Positions 22,058 to 34,020 of a stretch of DNA of 64,000 nt are shown here, one piece after another. Position 1 is the first letter of the stretch, and every line of letters starts with the position of its first letter. The stretch comes from Deuterostichococcus epilithicus (Eukaryota; Chlorophyta; Trebouxiophyceae; Prasiolales; Stichococcaceae), in contig JAVTLE010000013.1 in assembly GCA_033439295.1 (NCBI GenBank), forward strand, positions 806,001-870,000, in the 5' to 3' direction. The notes beneath the pieces were generated by a model. That model worked only from the letters and a program-made list of their open reading frames with translations. It did not search any database and was not told the DNA's origin. Position numbers and translations under genes: made by a program.

Positions 22058-23858
22058 TTACCCTGTTTTTGAGGCTTGTACGATATACATAGGATCCCCG
22101 CCACCCCCGAAGATGCCCTTGGCCCCCGGGCTAATGTCGACTGCCTTGGGCTCGGTGAAGCCGCCCGGAACGGAGTAGTGGAAATATGCTCCCACGATGT
22201 ATGCGTGTGTGGCGTCGTCCGTGGCGGTCCAAACAGAGATGGCCTTCGTCGGGAAGCACCTGGGGAGCACGCGACCGCAGCAACGTCGTTGCCGTTGTGA
22301 GCGGGCAAATGGCGCCGGTCATGGCTGCGGAATATGAGCATGAGGTCGGCCAACGCAACATACCAGAGGTCTCTACCTTTCAGCATGAGCTTGTATCATG
22401 TGGCACATTTGCAGTCGCGCACCTGTTGCTGAAGGACATGATTGCGAGGCCACCCGGCTTCAGCACACGGTGCATCTCCTTGAAGATCTCTAGTGGCCGG
22501 CTCAGGTAGTCGACGCTTACGACGTTGGTGATGACCTACACATGCACAGAAAATGACATGGCATCCTTTCTTACGAACGGCTCGTCGCTGACTGATGTGC
22601 CCTGCAGCAATGCAACAGCCAGACCCTCACATGCCTGGGGCAGCAGAAACGCACATCAAATGTGTTGTCTTCGTATGGCAGCTCTGGGTCCACGTTCAGG
22701 TCCTGCAGGCAGCACCATGGATCATCTCAGGTGATGCGGCAGGCACTTTCTTGACCCCAGCCAGAAAATGAAACGACCATTGAGGTGTGGCGAGTCACGC
22801 AAGCTCAGGCATGGATGCTGTTCAGGCAGATCAGCATACCTTGACTTCGAAGTCAGTCAGCACAGGGTTCTTTGCAAGCTCGTCCCTGTTCATGCCCGCC
22901 CTGCATGCCGTAGCAGTCGTCTGGCAGGTTGCACGTGCGCACAGACCCAGCATACGGTGTGCTGCTGCAGACTTGGTAAAACCTCCAGCATGTCGCACCC
23001 TGAGATCCTGCCAGCTGTGTAGCCCTTTGGGTAATGCGAGATCCACGAGCTGCACATGTCCAGGATGGCCACATCCTTGTTGCCTGATGGCGGCAACACC
23101 TTCTCGTAGTACCTGCGGCAGCGAACCATTCGTTGGTGGTGTCCGGCGAAGATTGACTCTCGTGCACAACAACATAGCAGACCCAGAAGCGGACAGCTTA
23201 CTTTGTCAGCGCAGCAATGGCACCGTCATCAATGTGCGTCACAAAGCGTGGCTGGCCATAGAAGAATGTGTCGGGACTCTCCTGTGAACAAATTGCGAAA
23301 GTACAGTCAAGGGAACGACCATATTGGTAGGGACGCAATGCGCAGCGTCTGTCGTCAGACCTGCAGGGTGGAGGATGGAGGATGCAGGTATGAAACAGAC
23401 CAGCACACTCACATCGAAGCGCTGGAAATCCTCTGCCGTAAACGGGAACTCGTCCGGCCATTTCACGCCTTCCAGCACCTGGCATATCGCACGGGTGTCA
23501 GACGTCATCGTCTGGGTGCATCCGCCGTGCACGCATGCCTGCTGCCGACAACCGTGACGCCGCTGTAGAGGCCGAAGGCACCAACCCGTTCCACTCTGCT
23601 TGCCGCCAGGGCGGTGCTGCTCCTGCCAAACATGCTGAAGCCCAGGACACCGGCGAGCGTGGCCTGCAACAAGCGCCGCCGGTCGTCTGTGTACCAACTC
23701 TGCAGCGAGGCGGAGGCGCCGCCGCGGCTGCGGCCGCCGGTGGAGCCAATGCGTGCTGTCAGGCCGCCGTGTGTCGGTCGGCCTGCATGCAAGCTGCTGA
23801 AGCACCGATTGGCAGGCAAGTGGATCGGGGCGGTGTGTGCCAGCCGGGAGGCGAGCAT
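22058..23858 (-). CDS. Predicted thylakoid-lumen SAM-dependent methyltransferase
   Basis: A plant/algal methyltransferase-11 family protein of unknown substrate. Exons 23559-23858, 23413-23478, 23202-23281, 22999-23112, 22840-22900, 22655-22702, 22423-22535, 22058-22259 close exactly (327 aa). Core landmarks: SWISHYPKGYTAGR, MNRDELAKNPVLTDFEV, DLNVDPELPYEDNTFD, VITNVVSVDYLSRPLEIFKE, MHRVLKPGGLAIMSFSNRCF, HAYIVGAYFHYSVPGGFTEP. This order matches the plant family that carries the CSSW(I)SHYP signature in place of the usual motif I. The N-terminus is bipartite: a Ser/Arg-rich transit peptide, then TDDRRRLLQATLAGVLGFSM and a STALA-type cleavage site, i.e. a twin-arginine lumen signal. Targeting is inferred from that pattern. 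It starts divergently from DEG14. All introns are GT-AG. Confidence 0.88.
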
Positions 23859-24519
23859 GCTTTGAGTTGTTTTGTGTACCAATATTGATGAACTGCCCCT
23901 TGTCACAGCGAGTGCACCGAATGATCAAAGCCAGAAACTGCGCGTGGATTCACCCATCAAACATGTCATGTCAGCCTGCACATCGATGCAACTTGGCCGA
24001 AACTGCCACGTCACCATTGCATGCGACATCCCCCGGCGCTGGCGTCGACCAGTTGAGACCCCCTTTCATGACCCGAAAATTGATGCGGCAGTGCGGGTCC
24101 AGGGTCCACAGCTGCCAGTTGCAGTCCGATTCAGCGTTGCAATCCTATTCTGCAGAGCCGCTTGGGCCTCCGCTCGTGACGCGTTGGCTGACCACGATTC
24201 GCGCGGTTTCGGAAACTCCACATCCCCGCTTTAGGGCAGGCCGCCGTGTAGCACGACTGGTTGCACATCCACGCGCAAATCACAGCGTTCGCTTGACTTA
24301 CCACCACTGCAATGGTTGCATCGCTTCGCAGTAAGTCTGTCGTGCCTGGGTACTGCGACTAGTCGCAGTCATACTCAATTGTGGCTGCCGGCCGCAGCGG
24401 CCTGAGGCGCTGTTGCATCATCAGTCAACGGCGCCGACTGCTGCCGCCCGCTGGTGCGCAAGCTCGGGGGCTCTGCAACGCAGCGGACTGGGCTGTGAGG
24501 CCCGCTGCGCGCTTGCGGG
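23859..24519. other. Divergent intergenic region, methyltransferase / DEG14
   Basis: 661 bases between two divergent starts. No ORF or RNA gene was recognised. Confidence 0.6.
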
Positions 24520-27500
24520 ATGAAGCGGCTGTTTGGGCCCATCGTTCGTCTGCCAGGGCAGCTCAGCCACGCCCTGCACAGTACTTCAGGCGCTCACGCC
24601 GCCATCGAGTGCCCCAATTGCGGCACGCTCGCGCGCAGCGTCGACTGTAAGGCAAATGTGGTGGGCCGCGCCGGCGGCGCTGGCAGTGGCGGCAGCAGCG
24701 GCAGTGGCTCCGTCACAGGCGCCGCACGCCGGCAACAGCAGCGATGTGCCAGCAGCTCTGATGCAGCGGCGCAGCAGCGGCAGGAGCAGCTGGTGGCAGC
24801 CAGCAGCTCCTCGCAACGATCAACACCTCAGGCGGCAACGGGCGCAGGCGGCAGGCAGTCGCTGAGCCAGCTGCTCATGGTCGGCGGCTTTGGAGGCAGC
24901 TGCCTGGCCATTGGTTACGCGTGAGTCCTGCACACACCGCATGTGTTTGCATGTACGATGCCGCAGGCTGGAGGTTCACTGCCTGCCTCAAGAGATACCC
25001 GGCGCTGTGACGCTCGCTACACATGACACTGGTGCCGTGATTTCAACTTGTCAACGTTGAACAATTTCCTCATGCAGATCGAAGTCGTGGGGTCTGTCGA
25101 TCGACAGCCTTGCAGAGGGATTCTGGCCGGAGGGTGAGGTCACTAACGAGCGTTGCGCTGCATTGGCATAGCACTTGCTGTGATTGCTGGAGTCCCGGGC
25201 ATTCGATGCTGATGGTGCCTTCCTGGCTTGACTGTGCAGGGCCCTTGGTTGTGGATGTCCCCGGCGGCCACATCAGCATCAGCCGCGCAAAGTCCGCACC
25301 CGCGCCGCTGCTGTCGCCATATTTCATTGCCGATGCAGCCGCCAAGGTGAGCTTGCTCCCGGAGCGCTGGCGAATGTTTGCGCCTGCTGTAAGCATCGAC
25401 AGGAGGCAGCACTCGCCGTGTTGGCCCAGATGCACCTATCGTGCCCATACCATGTGTGGCCATGGGTCCTGAAGGCTCCAGGGCGACGACCTGACCTGCT
25501 GGTTCCTGCAGGTAGCGCCAGCAGTTGTGAACATCACTGTCCGGGACCCCCGGCGCCCGATGGATACCGCAGAGAATGGCTCAGGCGAGTCCGCAGCTCC
25601 TCTGCATGTTGCAGACGGCGTGCCCTGTGACCTTGGTGTGGTACCAGACACACAGATGCACACTACAGCGATGTCCGCTCGCACGAATGCATGTCGCCCG
25701 AACAGCCTTCGATCAGGCGCCTCTGTAGAACATGGCCTGCCTATTCGGCCTCGGGTCCTCGCAGGCTTCATCATCAGCGCCGGCGGCACGGTTGTGACCA
25801 ACACCCACATCGTCGCCGACGCAATTCCTGCAGCCGGCAGATCCAGCAGCCGTACCATCACGTGCACCCTGCAGGACGGCCGCAGCTTCCAGGCAGACCT
25901 GCTGAACTTCGACTGGTGCGAGCACAGCCCATCGTTTCGTGTGTTGAACCATTTTGCTGCATGCTCGTGACCCGTCTGTAGCGCCATGTGAGGAGTGAAG
26001 TCAGCACTTGCAGATGCATGTTTTAGTACCCGGACACACTTTGCGCCAGGCCTCTGCTGGACACAGCTGGCTGCACAGTGTACTTTCTGCTGGCTACGCA
26101 TTTGGTCGGATCTGGCGACGCTGCAGATCCACACGGCCACACAGTCGCCGGTCGCTGCCCTGCTGCTCGTGGCTGCCGAGTCCACTTTGACAATTCAAAA
26201 CCCACCCCCATCCATCCAACCCGCAGGCAGTCGGACCTGGCGGTGCTGCAGATTCATGCAGCGGCGCAGCTGCCGGTCGCCAAGCTGGGCGCCTCCTCCG
26301 CACTGCGCGTCGGCGAGTGGGTCCTCGCCCTGGGCAGCCCACTGCACCTGAGCAACAGGCGCGTCCGGTGGAAGGGTCACTACGTCTCAGGAGGATCTGT
26401 GCTTGACATCCTCCGCCGCGAGAAACTCCGGCGTCCTGGGAACCACGCACTCCTGCTCTAGTATCCCCTCCTTGCCCTGAGCGCCCCGCTGCGCCCCTGA
26501 GCGACAGGTGTGGCAACAAGCGCCCCCCAGCCTGCTACCCTGCAGTCTCCGAACCCGCTGTAGACGGCCGGAAACCCTGCTCAGCATGCAAGTGGCCGTG
26601 CGTGCGGCACGCAGCATCACTCCGGCGTAGCTCGCGGCGAGCTGCTACTTGTTGTGTTCTCTCGCCTGCCGCTGTCATGGCCGGACAGTGAACCTGTCCC
26701 TGGTCCGTAGATAGGAGGATGACTAGTGTGCCGCAGCGTATCCGCAGGCAATGTGTCGGCAGTAAACCGCAGTTGCGGCTCAGCCCATGCATCCAATGAT
26801 CAGAACAGAAGTTTAGCTACATCTCCTGATGTGCCGCTGCGTGCCCGCGGGCGTCGTGCTGGCTCTGCAGTGCACCATCTCAACCAAAACAGAGTTCGCA
26901 GTTGGAAGGCCCCTGAGACCTTTCATCGCGCCGCAGCGTGTCAGCGGGCATCGTGTCAGCTGTGGAGCGCAAGGGCGCAGAGCTGGGGCTGGACGGCGCG
27001 TCCACCGACTACATCCAGACAGACGCAGCCACAGCCGCCGGCAGCTCCGGCGGGCCCCTCGTCAACGTGCAGGCGCGCGCGCCATGACTCCAGGGACCCC
27101 TGTGCCCCAGGGCCGGTCGCTGTCTCGCAGCTTTCTGAGTGGCTCAGGCGACTGACGACTTCAGGACCCTGTGCAGATGGAAGGCAGAGTCACCACTGGT
27201 AGAAGTCACCACCGGTAGAGGGTACTTGGCAAGTGTTCACACAGTGACGTCGCCAGGAGCTGTTGAGGTTTTCTCAAACACCTTGTCAGCTGGTCGGAGT
27301 CTGAACCCTGGTCGACGCGCGGCGCAGGGCGAGGTGATCGGCATCAGCAACCTGAAGGCCATCGCGGGCGACTCTGTCAGCTTTGCCATCCCCATAGACA
27401 CAGCGAAGGACGTCATCATGCAGCTGCTGGTGCCCGGCGGCCGCGTTGCGCGCCCCTACATCGGCTGCAAGACCCTGGAGCTCAACTCCAGGTGCGCACT

Positions 27501-28220
27501 GGTCGGTCGGGGCACCACAGGCAGTGCCGTCAGGCATGTGCTCAATGGCCGCTCTGATCCTGTCCTGGCTGCCGCTGCAGAAATGCAGGATCGCCCTCCT
27601 GAGGGGCACCGCTGCCGTGTGCATTGCAGGTCGATGCACTGCCCCCGCCCCCGGTGCACGTTCGTCCTTGTGCACACTTTTCCCAAAGCTACTTGAGCTC
27701 TCGCACTTCTCACATGCCTGCCGCCATCCGCCCCGCAGCCTGGCAGTGGAGCTGAAGGCCAACTCGCCGTCGTTCCCGGACCTGGCGGAGGGCATCTACG
27801 TGCCCTACGTGCACCCGGGCGGCCCGGCAGACCGCGCGGGGCTGCTTCCGGGAGACGTGATTACAGGTCTGCCGCCACACGCGCCGGCTGCGCATCGTGT
27901 CCTGCCCCACCACCCTCGTTGCGGCTTCCGGGACTGATGCTTGCAAGCCGAGCAGCACTGGGCATTCCTGGAGAGCACATCAAGGCTTTGCAGAGCCTTT
28001 CAGCACCAGTAGGTAGAGGAGCACATATGGACACATGTGCCAACAACGCTGCTGATCCCGCGCAGGCTTCCCAGGGCAGCCACTCTGCGCAAAGGGCCTG
28101 ACGCAGGCGCTGGCGCAGTGCATGGGCGGTACACCGCTGCCGCTGTCCGTCACGCACGCCGATGGCAGCAGGGCCACGGTCCACGTCGCAGCCACCGACG
28201 CCATGCAGGCCAGGCGGTGA
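24520..28220 (+). CDS. HtrA/Deg serine protease, DEG14-like
   Basis: Trypsin-like HtrA protease with a C-terminal PDZ region, closest in motif order to plant DEG14 (mitochondrial HtrA2-like). Ten exons: 24520-24920, 25078-25133, 25240-25346, 25512-25584, 25765-25915, 26227-26358, 26937-27072, 27328-27491, 27739-27866, 28066-28220 (500 aa). Landmarks: VVDVPGGHISISRAKSAPAP, VAPAVVNITV, NGSGFIISAGGTVVTNTHIV (catalytic His), QSDLAVLQ (Asp), GSSGGPLVN (Ser), GEVIGISNLKAI, YIGCKTLELNS, and PDZ part HPGGPADRAGLLPGDVITG. The usual GNSGG is GSSGG here. The N-terminus has CPNC plus a Gly/Ser/Gln-rich linker and one weak hydrophobic stretch (LLMVGGFGGSCLAIGYA). Three introns (after 25584, 26358, 27072) need GC donors CAG|GCGAGT, CAG|GCGCGT and CAG|GCGCGC; only these restore GSGFI, LSNSVSAGIVS and LVNVQGEVIG. 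Confidence 0.92.
26104..26157 (+). repeat. Decayed copy of the start of DEG14 exon 26227-26358
   Basis: Reads SDLATLQIHTATQSPVA against SDLAVLQIHAAAQLPVA of the true exon, about 80% DNA identity over 52 bases. It lies in the intron just before the exon. The catalytic Asp codon is present in both copies. Confidence 0.85.
26727..26876 (+). repeat. Two decayed copies of the acceptor and start of DEG14 exon 26937-27072
   Basis: The true junction is GCGCCGCAG|CGTGTCAGCGG. 26727-26780 begins GTGCCGCAGCGTATCCGCAG and 26830-26876 begins GTGCCGCTGCGTGCCCGCGG; each stays alignable to the exon for about 45 bases at about 75% by eye. The first keeps a CAG acceptor. Confidence 0.7.
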
Positions 28221-29755
28221 TGGCGTGGCTGATCACCAACCACACCTGATGCTGCATGGAGGCATGCGTCAGAGAGCTCCACGGCAGTGTGCCGCGGTCA
28301 TGCAGCACAGCTTTACGCTTCGTCATGAAAGCGGGCGGCAGCAGCGGTGATCAACGGCAGTGCAGCGCATGCCTGATGCCAGTCGCCGAGTCTGCACGAG
28401 CGGGGCTCACCGCTGAGTTCAGGACGGTCCACCTTGGGGCGGATGGCAAGTTTCAGGAGTTTTGGGGCAACCGTCCAGGTGGACAAGGTTGATGGCTGGA
28501 TCGCATGGTGATTTAGGGTGCATTGAACAGGAGCTAGCAAATAATGCCGGACGCTCGAAGGCGGAGTTCAGGCAGCGAACAGCGTGGCAGCAGCCTGAAT
28601 TTGTTTGCAGAGTCGCATCGGCCTCTGCGCATGAGCGGTGCCGCCGTAGCTTGCATGGCCATTTTGAGGGCATATCTGCGGCCTGGATCGTGGCGATTGA
28701 CTTTGCCTCCCGGCATTACCTGCATACCGGGCTCAACATAGCGCGGCTGTTGGTGCCAGCAGTAGACGGTGGATCACCCCTGATCGAAGAGGAATGGCCA
28801 AGGTTCCAATTTCGGTGTCTCGTCTTGCAAAGTCTCAAACCTACACCCGGGGCAGCCTCACTTGATCGGCTAGTAGGTATCAAAGCACCAAACATATGAT
28901 ATGTATCTTGATATGTATTATATGTAACCCATCGCCACTTGGTCATGAAACCATCGCTAGCAGATGCACTAATGATGTGACCACATCCGCAAGCATGCGA
29001 GCATGGACAGCAAACATAACCTTTACCTCCCATCCCCCAGATCCACCGCTGCATGACTCACGGCGGCGCACACAACCCTCTGGAACGGTGCCACACAACA
29101 GCTGTTACCACGCACTGCATCGAAAAGTAGCACTCACCGCCCACAGCGCCACTGTCTTGAACACATGCACTCCTGCCTCGGCGTCTTTCAATCCTGCCGG
29201 TCTCCACCGGCAGCATGTCCGATCCCCTGCTGAGTCAGTAGTCCTCACCAGGCAGCGGCTCGCCGTGTATGAACCCCCAGGCAACAGAGTTGGTGTCCGC
29301 CCCCAGCGGATGGCGTGCAAATATGCGGCCTGGCAGCGCCGCCAGCTGGTACATCCTAGACTTAGAAAGGTAGAAAGCAGGTCCATTCTGCATGCCAACA
29401 CATGTGCGCCCGATCAGGAATCATTCCGACAAAGTGTGGGGAGGGCACATTCGCACTGTCAAGCTCAGTGGCTCCGCTGGTCCCACTTGATGTGGCCAGA
29501 GCCACTTGAAGGCTGCGAGTTTCAAACCATGAAGGTCTGCCTGCTGATCCAGCTTCGTTGCCTCAGCTGCAGATGAGCCGTCATACCCCTGAAGAACTAG
29601 CTGGAAGACGTATTTGGTAACGAACCCCCTGGATGCAGGGGAGTTTTTGCTACATCACCTTGCTCTTGCAATAGAATCCTTTGCTCGACAGCACAACCGG
29701 GAATATATTTCTTGTCCAGGAAGGAAATGTTCCTACCTCATTGTAGTCCCTGATG
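28221..29755. other. 1.5-kb convergent intergenic region
   Basis: Between the ends of DEG14 and the first LRR gene. It has several open stretches (one of 145 codons at 28462-28899) but none shows a known motif or a convincing splice pattern. Lower GC in parts, e.g. 28890-28930. I see nothing I can name. Confidence 0.5.
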
Positions 29756-32700
29756 TCAAAGTAACGCAGTCGCGGCATCCGGCATGTGGGAGAGGGGGAC
29801 TGCCAGGCCGCCTTCCGTCAATTCCGGCGTGCCGGTGACATTAAATGCGGTGCGCTCGATGTGGCATATCAGCAAGGCCAGGCGCTGCAGCTGCGACAGG
29901 GCCAGCACGCCAGCATCGGTCAGACCCACCATGCCGTTCAGCAATAGACATTCCAGCAGTTTGCAGCCGGCGACAGCCTGCATAGCAGTATCAGACATGT
30001 CGTCAGGTCCACACCAGCGGAGCTTGAGCTGGTGCCAATTGGCAAACAGCCTGGCACGCAGGTGCCGTTCATGCACCCGGGCATGTGTGGCAGCCGTGTT
30101 GATGGCGCCGCGCAGGCGGCGTGCTGCGGTGCTCCAGGCTGGACGATCGCCAGCTTGTTGCACAGACATGTGCTGTACAGCAAGGATGTTTAGGCATGCA
30201 TTCAAGGCGTGCAATAGTGTGTTGAGCAGTGCTTCAGGCCAACAAGGGGTGCGTGCGCGCGCGCCTGCAACACGGAGTCCCCCTTCCACTGTGGCATTTG
30301 TCCCAAATGCGGCAGATCTTCATCCTCTGCTTGCGGCCAGCGGTCGTGCACGAGTTCCTCCGCTTCACCATCGTCGCCATCATATTCCAGATTCAGATCC
30401 AGATCCAGCCATAGGGCGCGCAGCGCAGGCAGTGTTGCCAGCATGTGAAGTTGGGATAGATTTGCACGACTCTCCAGGGTTCGCAACCGCTCCAGCTGCA
30501 GCCGCTGCAGCCCAGACAGCGCGGCAAGCGCCTGGAGCTGCATTCAACACGAGCTCATTAACAGAAGCCATCGATGTTGTGCTATCGTGCCCATGCCGCT
30601 CTGACTCGGCTGTGCTTGGCAGGGCTGAACGTGCTACTATCGACGCCAGCGGTGAGCACAGCCGCACCTGTCTGCCTGGATTGAAGGCGAGGTAGCGGAG
30701 GCCGGCGAGGCGCGCTAAATGGCACCCGGCCGTTGAGTCATCAGCGCACACTGTTGGTGCCGAGGCGTGGTCCATCTGCAGCGACGTCAGACCTGTCCGG
30801 GCGTACAGCATTGTCCCGATCTGCGTGACACGTGTCACAGCAGAATCTGCGTCATCGGTTGTGCTGATCGACTCTGCCAAGCAAGCTCACAAGTGCTGCT
30901 TGACGTCAATGACATAAAGTGGTGTACAGCAGCCCAACCGAGGAACGAATCGCACTGCCACCAGATGCCAGGCCATCACGTCGTCCGGCTGGGTAGACAC
31001 TTCGCTGGCACAGTGCACGAGGCTTCCATGTGCAGCACCTGCTCTGTGGTATCCTCGTTGAGGTCGTCGCTGTGATGCTCTGAATCTTCGGTCGCCAGCT
31101 CCAGCCTCTCGAGTGTCGGCAGACATGCAGGGTCCGCCAGCAGCTCAAAGACCGTCCTGCGCCGTTCAGCAGCACAGCGCAAGTCGATGCTGACTGATGT
31201 GCCTCCTGCTCCTTCCGCGCAACGACAAGCACTGTGAGAGCTTGCGTACGGCGGCAACCACAGCAATGGTGCGCATGTTGTCACGAGATTCGACGCAGTC
31301 ACATCAGGATGGCTATAGAGCGATCACCCAGCCACAGGTTCAAGAAGCCCGACTGACAGACTTCGCAGATGAGGTAGGTGAGAAATGCCGTGAAGGACGA
31401 CCAAGTCGACCCTGCTGTCCCCCGGGTGATCCAGACTGCACAAGCATCTGACACCACCTCCAACAAACATCTGCCTCGTTGCATTGGTGGCCTGAGGCCG
31501 CGTTGAGCGCGCATTCCCTGTTGCACGCACTGCATTGCAGCACCCTCTGTTGCAAAGGACAGGCAAAATCACATTCAGCGCAGGGCAACAATGGAAAAAA
31601 GGCCCCACCGAGATCGGCGTGGTTGAAAAGGCGAAGCTGCAGCAGGCCAGTGCAGTGCCCTAGCTCATGGAGGAGCACGTCGATGTATCGGGAGTCCCAA
31701 TAAATGGAGTCATCCGGATCTGCATCGTCAGCGTCGAGCTGCTCTCCAGTCAGCCGCCAGCGGTTCAGGGACAGGGCGGTGAGCTTCCTGCAGGACATAG
31801 CAAGGTCGGTTCTTACCATGCATGCGGCAACTCACGTGGTCAGAACCCGGTGTAAAAAAATGCTGCTGCTGCTGCTGCTGTGTGAGCAGGACCGTGAACG
31901 GGGCTGGGAGAGTGTGTCTTTCGAGGCCGACTTCAGTCACACCATGTTGAAACTGTCAGGGTTGTGAAGTGCCGCAGATTTGCCAAAGTCAAGCCAAGCT
32001 GTGCTGCAGTACCGCTCCCTCGAGCCACACCTCAGGGATGACAGCGGGAGGCGGTTGGTCATGCGCCCGATGACTCCCCCATCAACAGCCGCTTGGTGCC
32101 ACCTGATACCCAAACTGAGGTTGGATAGGAGTGGCAGCTCTGCCAGCACCCCAGTGCCAGTCACGACATCCGCAGGGCCCTTCAGGTCCAGGGACAGGCT
32201 CTCGAGCATCGTGACAGGCGCCAGCGTCTGAGGCAGGGCCAGCAATCATCTCAGCCGAACTACTTTACCATGTCGCCTCAGCAACTCAACGTCTCTCGTT
32301 TCGGATTGTTGGATGCACACTGCGTGCACACATATTGGACGGTGTACCAGCTGCATGGCCAGAAAAGCCAGCATCTCACCTGCAAATTCCATGGTACCAC
32401 GCTGCTGCCATTGTCGAGAGAGGCCTTCGTCTGCAGGAGCAGTGTCAGGTGTTGCAGCAGTGTGAGGCCGCCAATGCCCGTCAAGGTGGGAGGGTGCTCG
32501 AGGTCCAGCCGCCGCAGAGACGTGCACGCCGCAATGTGTGCCGCAAGGTGGCTCTCTGGCAGCGTCATCCCAGCATCAACGCGCATCAAGTTGATGTTTG
32601 CAGCAGCCAGCGCGGGGCCCTGAGCCAAAACACACAGGCAACCGCTCAATGGTGGTGGCCGCGCAGTTGAACGCTTTAACCACATCGTGGCGCTGATGCA

Positions 32701-33110
32701 CGATGACATAACCTGCTGTTTTCATTCGTAACAAGCGAGAAGTCCTGAAAGCCTGCTTGCCTGCAGGAAGCTGCGGCCTCAGGGAAGTGCAATTCCAGCA
32801 TACAGCAGGTGATAGGTTTCTGCATGCTTACCGCTGCAAGGTACATCCTCAGCGCCACAATGTGGTTGCGAACCTCCTGGTCGGGTGTTTTATATGGCGG
32901 AGGGCTAACGCACAGCTGCATGAGCCCAGTCATGGCGGCGAGCTGCAAGCCGGTTGCCGTGCGCACATGCGCTGCTCCTGCAGCCAACAGCCCCGCCGCT
33001 GCCCAGCGGCGGCTGACTGTTCGACCGGCGCAGAGGTCCTCCGGTTGCAGCACGGACAGAATCTTTTGCAGAAGCTCCTGCGGCAAATCATCGACTGTGC
33101 ACGGCGTCAT
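29756..33110 (-). CDS. F-box / leucine-rich-repeat protein
   Basis: Probable substrate-recognition subunit of an SCF-type E3 ligase. Exon 32832-33110 starts at the ATG at 33110 and holds an F-box: DLPQELLQKILSVLQPEDLC, then GRTVSRRWAAAGLL. LRR exons follow: 32380-32619 (CTSLRRLDLEHPPTLTGIGG, LQHLTLLL), 32031-32227 (MLESLSLDLKGPADVV, LPLLSNLSLG), 31609-31787 (KLTALSLNRWRLTG, LLQLRLFNHADL), 31039-31193 (LPTLERLELATED), a piece near 30680-30880 (LTSLQMDHAS, LRYLAFNPG), 30265-30537 (LSGLQRLQLERLRTLES, LPALRALWLDLDL) and 29756-30172 (CKLLECLLLNGMVGLTDAG, LSQLQRLALL). The joins between 31609 and 30537 are not resolved, so the model is incomplete there. The intron after 30265 appears to start with GC (TTGCAG|GCGCGC). 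The last exon could instead belong to a separate small LRR gene. Confidence 0.7.
31860..31883 (+). repeat. CTG trinucleotide run
   Basis: Seven CTG units in an intron of the F-box/LRR gene, next to a short A run. Confidence 0.8.
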
Positions 33111-33634
33111 GTCGATGACGGAGTCGTCGCCAAGGCACTTGCTCGGGACCACGCTCGCTGATGCATTTGATGTGGACCGATAGCTGCTTCGGCAAGAGCG
33201 TTACAGCACACTGAGGTCAGATGCCAGTCATCAGTATATAATCTGAGCCTGTATGATGGTCGCAAGGGCCAAGCCTGCCAGGATAACTTGTCTGCATTCT
33301 CGGACCTCCGACAGCTTTCTTGGGACCACGAGAGTCCGTCGCGGTTCGGGTAGTTCCAACATTGCAGTCTGTACATTCGCCGTATGCCGTTACAACGGCT
33401 GGTTTGCGGACCACTGTCCATGATTCACAGCCCATGTTCGGGGCTGTGTCAGACGCCAAGGCGGCCAGCAGCATGTGCTTCCGACGCGTGCGACCAGGAG
33501 CGCCAAGATGCGGGCGCTGCAATCTGCCAACCTGCGGACGGTCGTCAAGCGGATTCGAAGCGACCCCCATGCAGTGAACAGCTCCCTCAAAGGGTGACCG
33601 CCGCCGCTACCAACGTCCAATGTAGACGAGCGGA
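33111..33634. other. Upstream region of the F-box/LRR gene
   Basis: 520 bases between the LRR start codon and the first LINE fragment. No feature was recognised beyond being the likely promoter. Confidence 0.5.
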
Positions 33635-33636
33635 GT

Positions 33637-34020
33637 GTGGGACCCATATGTGCAGCGGCTGGCGGCCTGCGAGCTGCTGGAGGAAGCGCTGACGCCGCCA
33701 CTAAACCCTGCCGCCCCGCCGTTCCGGCCTGCACACGCCGCTGCCAGCATCCCGCCGGCAGCGGAGGCGGCCCTCCAGCAGCTCAACTGCCGGCGCTCGC
33801 AGGTTCGGCAGCCCTCACCGATGCATTCTCGCCAGCGGAGGTGCAGGCGGCGCTACGGAAGCTCAACGGCAACAAGGCGCCTGGGGCCAGCGGCCAGCCG
33901 GCAGGGCTGCTCCGATATGCGACCTTGCAGCAGCCGGCAGGGAAGGTGGCGAATGTGCTGCTGCCGGCGCTGACGGCGATGCTGAGGTATTGCCAAGTCT
34001 TATTATTGCCCCTTTAAGTT
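33637..34020 (+). mobile_element. LINE fragment, N-terminal part of reverse transcriptase
   Basis: Translates to AFSPAEVQAALRKLNGNKAP followed by GASGQPAGLLRYA and VLLPALTAML, the pattern of non-LTR retrotransposon reverse transcriptases (LRKLKNGKAPGPDGLPAELLKY...LLPALTAML). The Asp of the PGxDG motif is altered and the frame is lost after about 120 residues. A short truncated fossil on the plus strand. Confidence 0.75.

Noticed and set aside
28462-28899. 145-codon ORF as a gene between DEG14 and the LRR gene
   Set aside because: No recognisable motif, no splice support and ordinary composition for a chance frame in GC-rich DNA.
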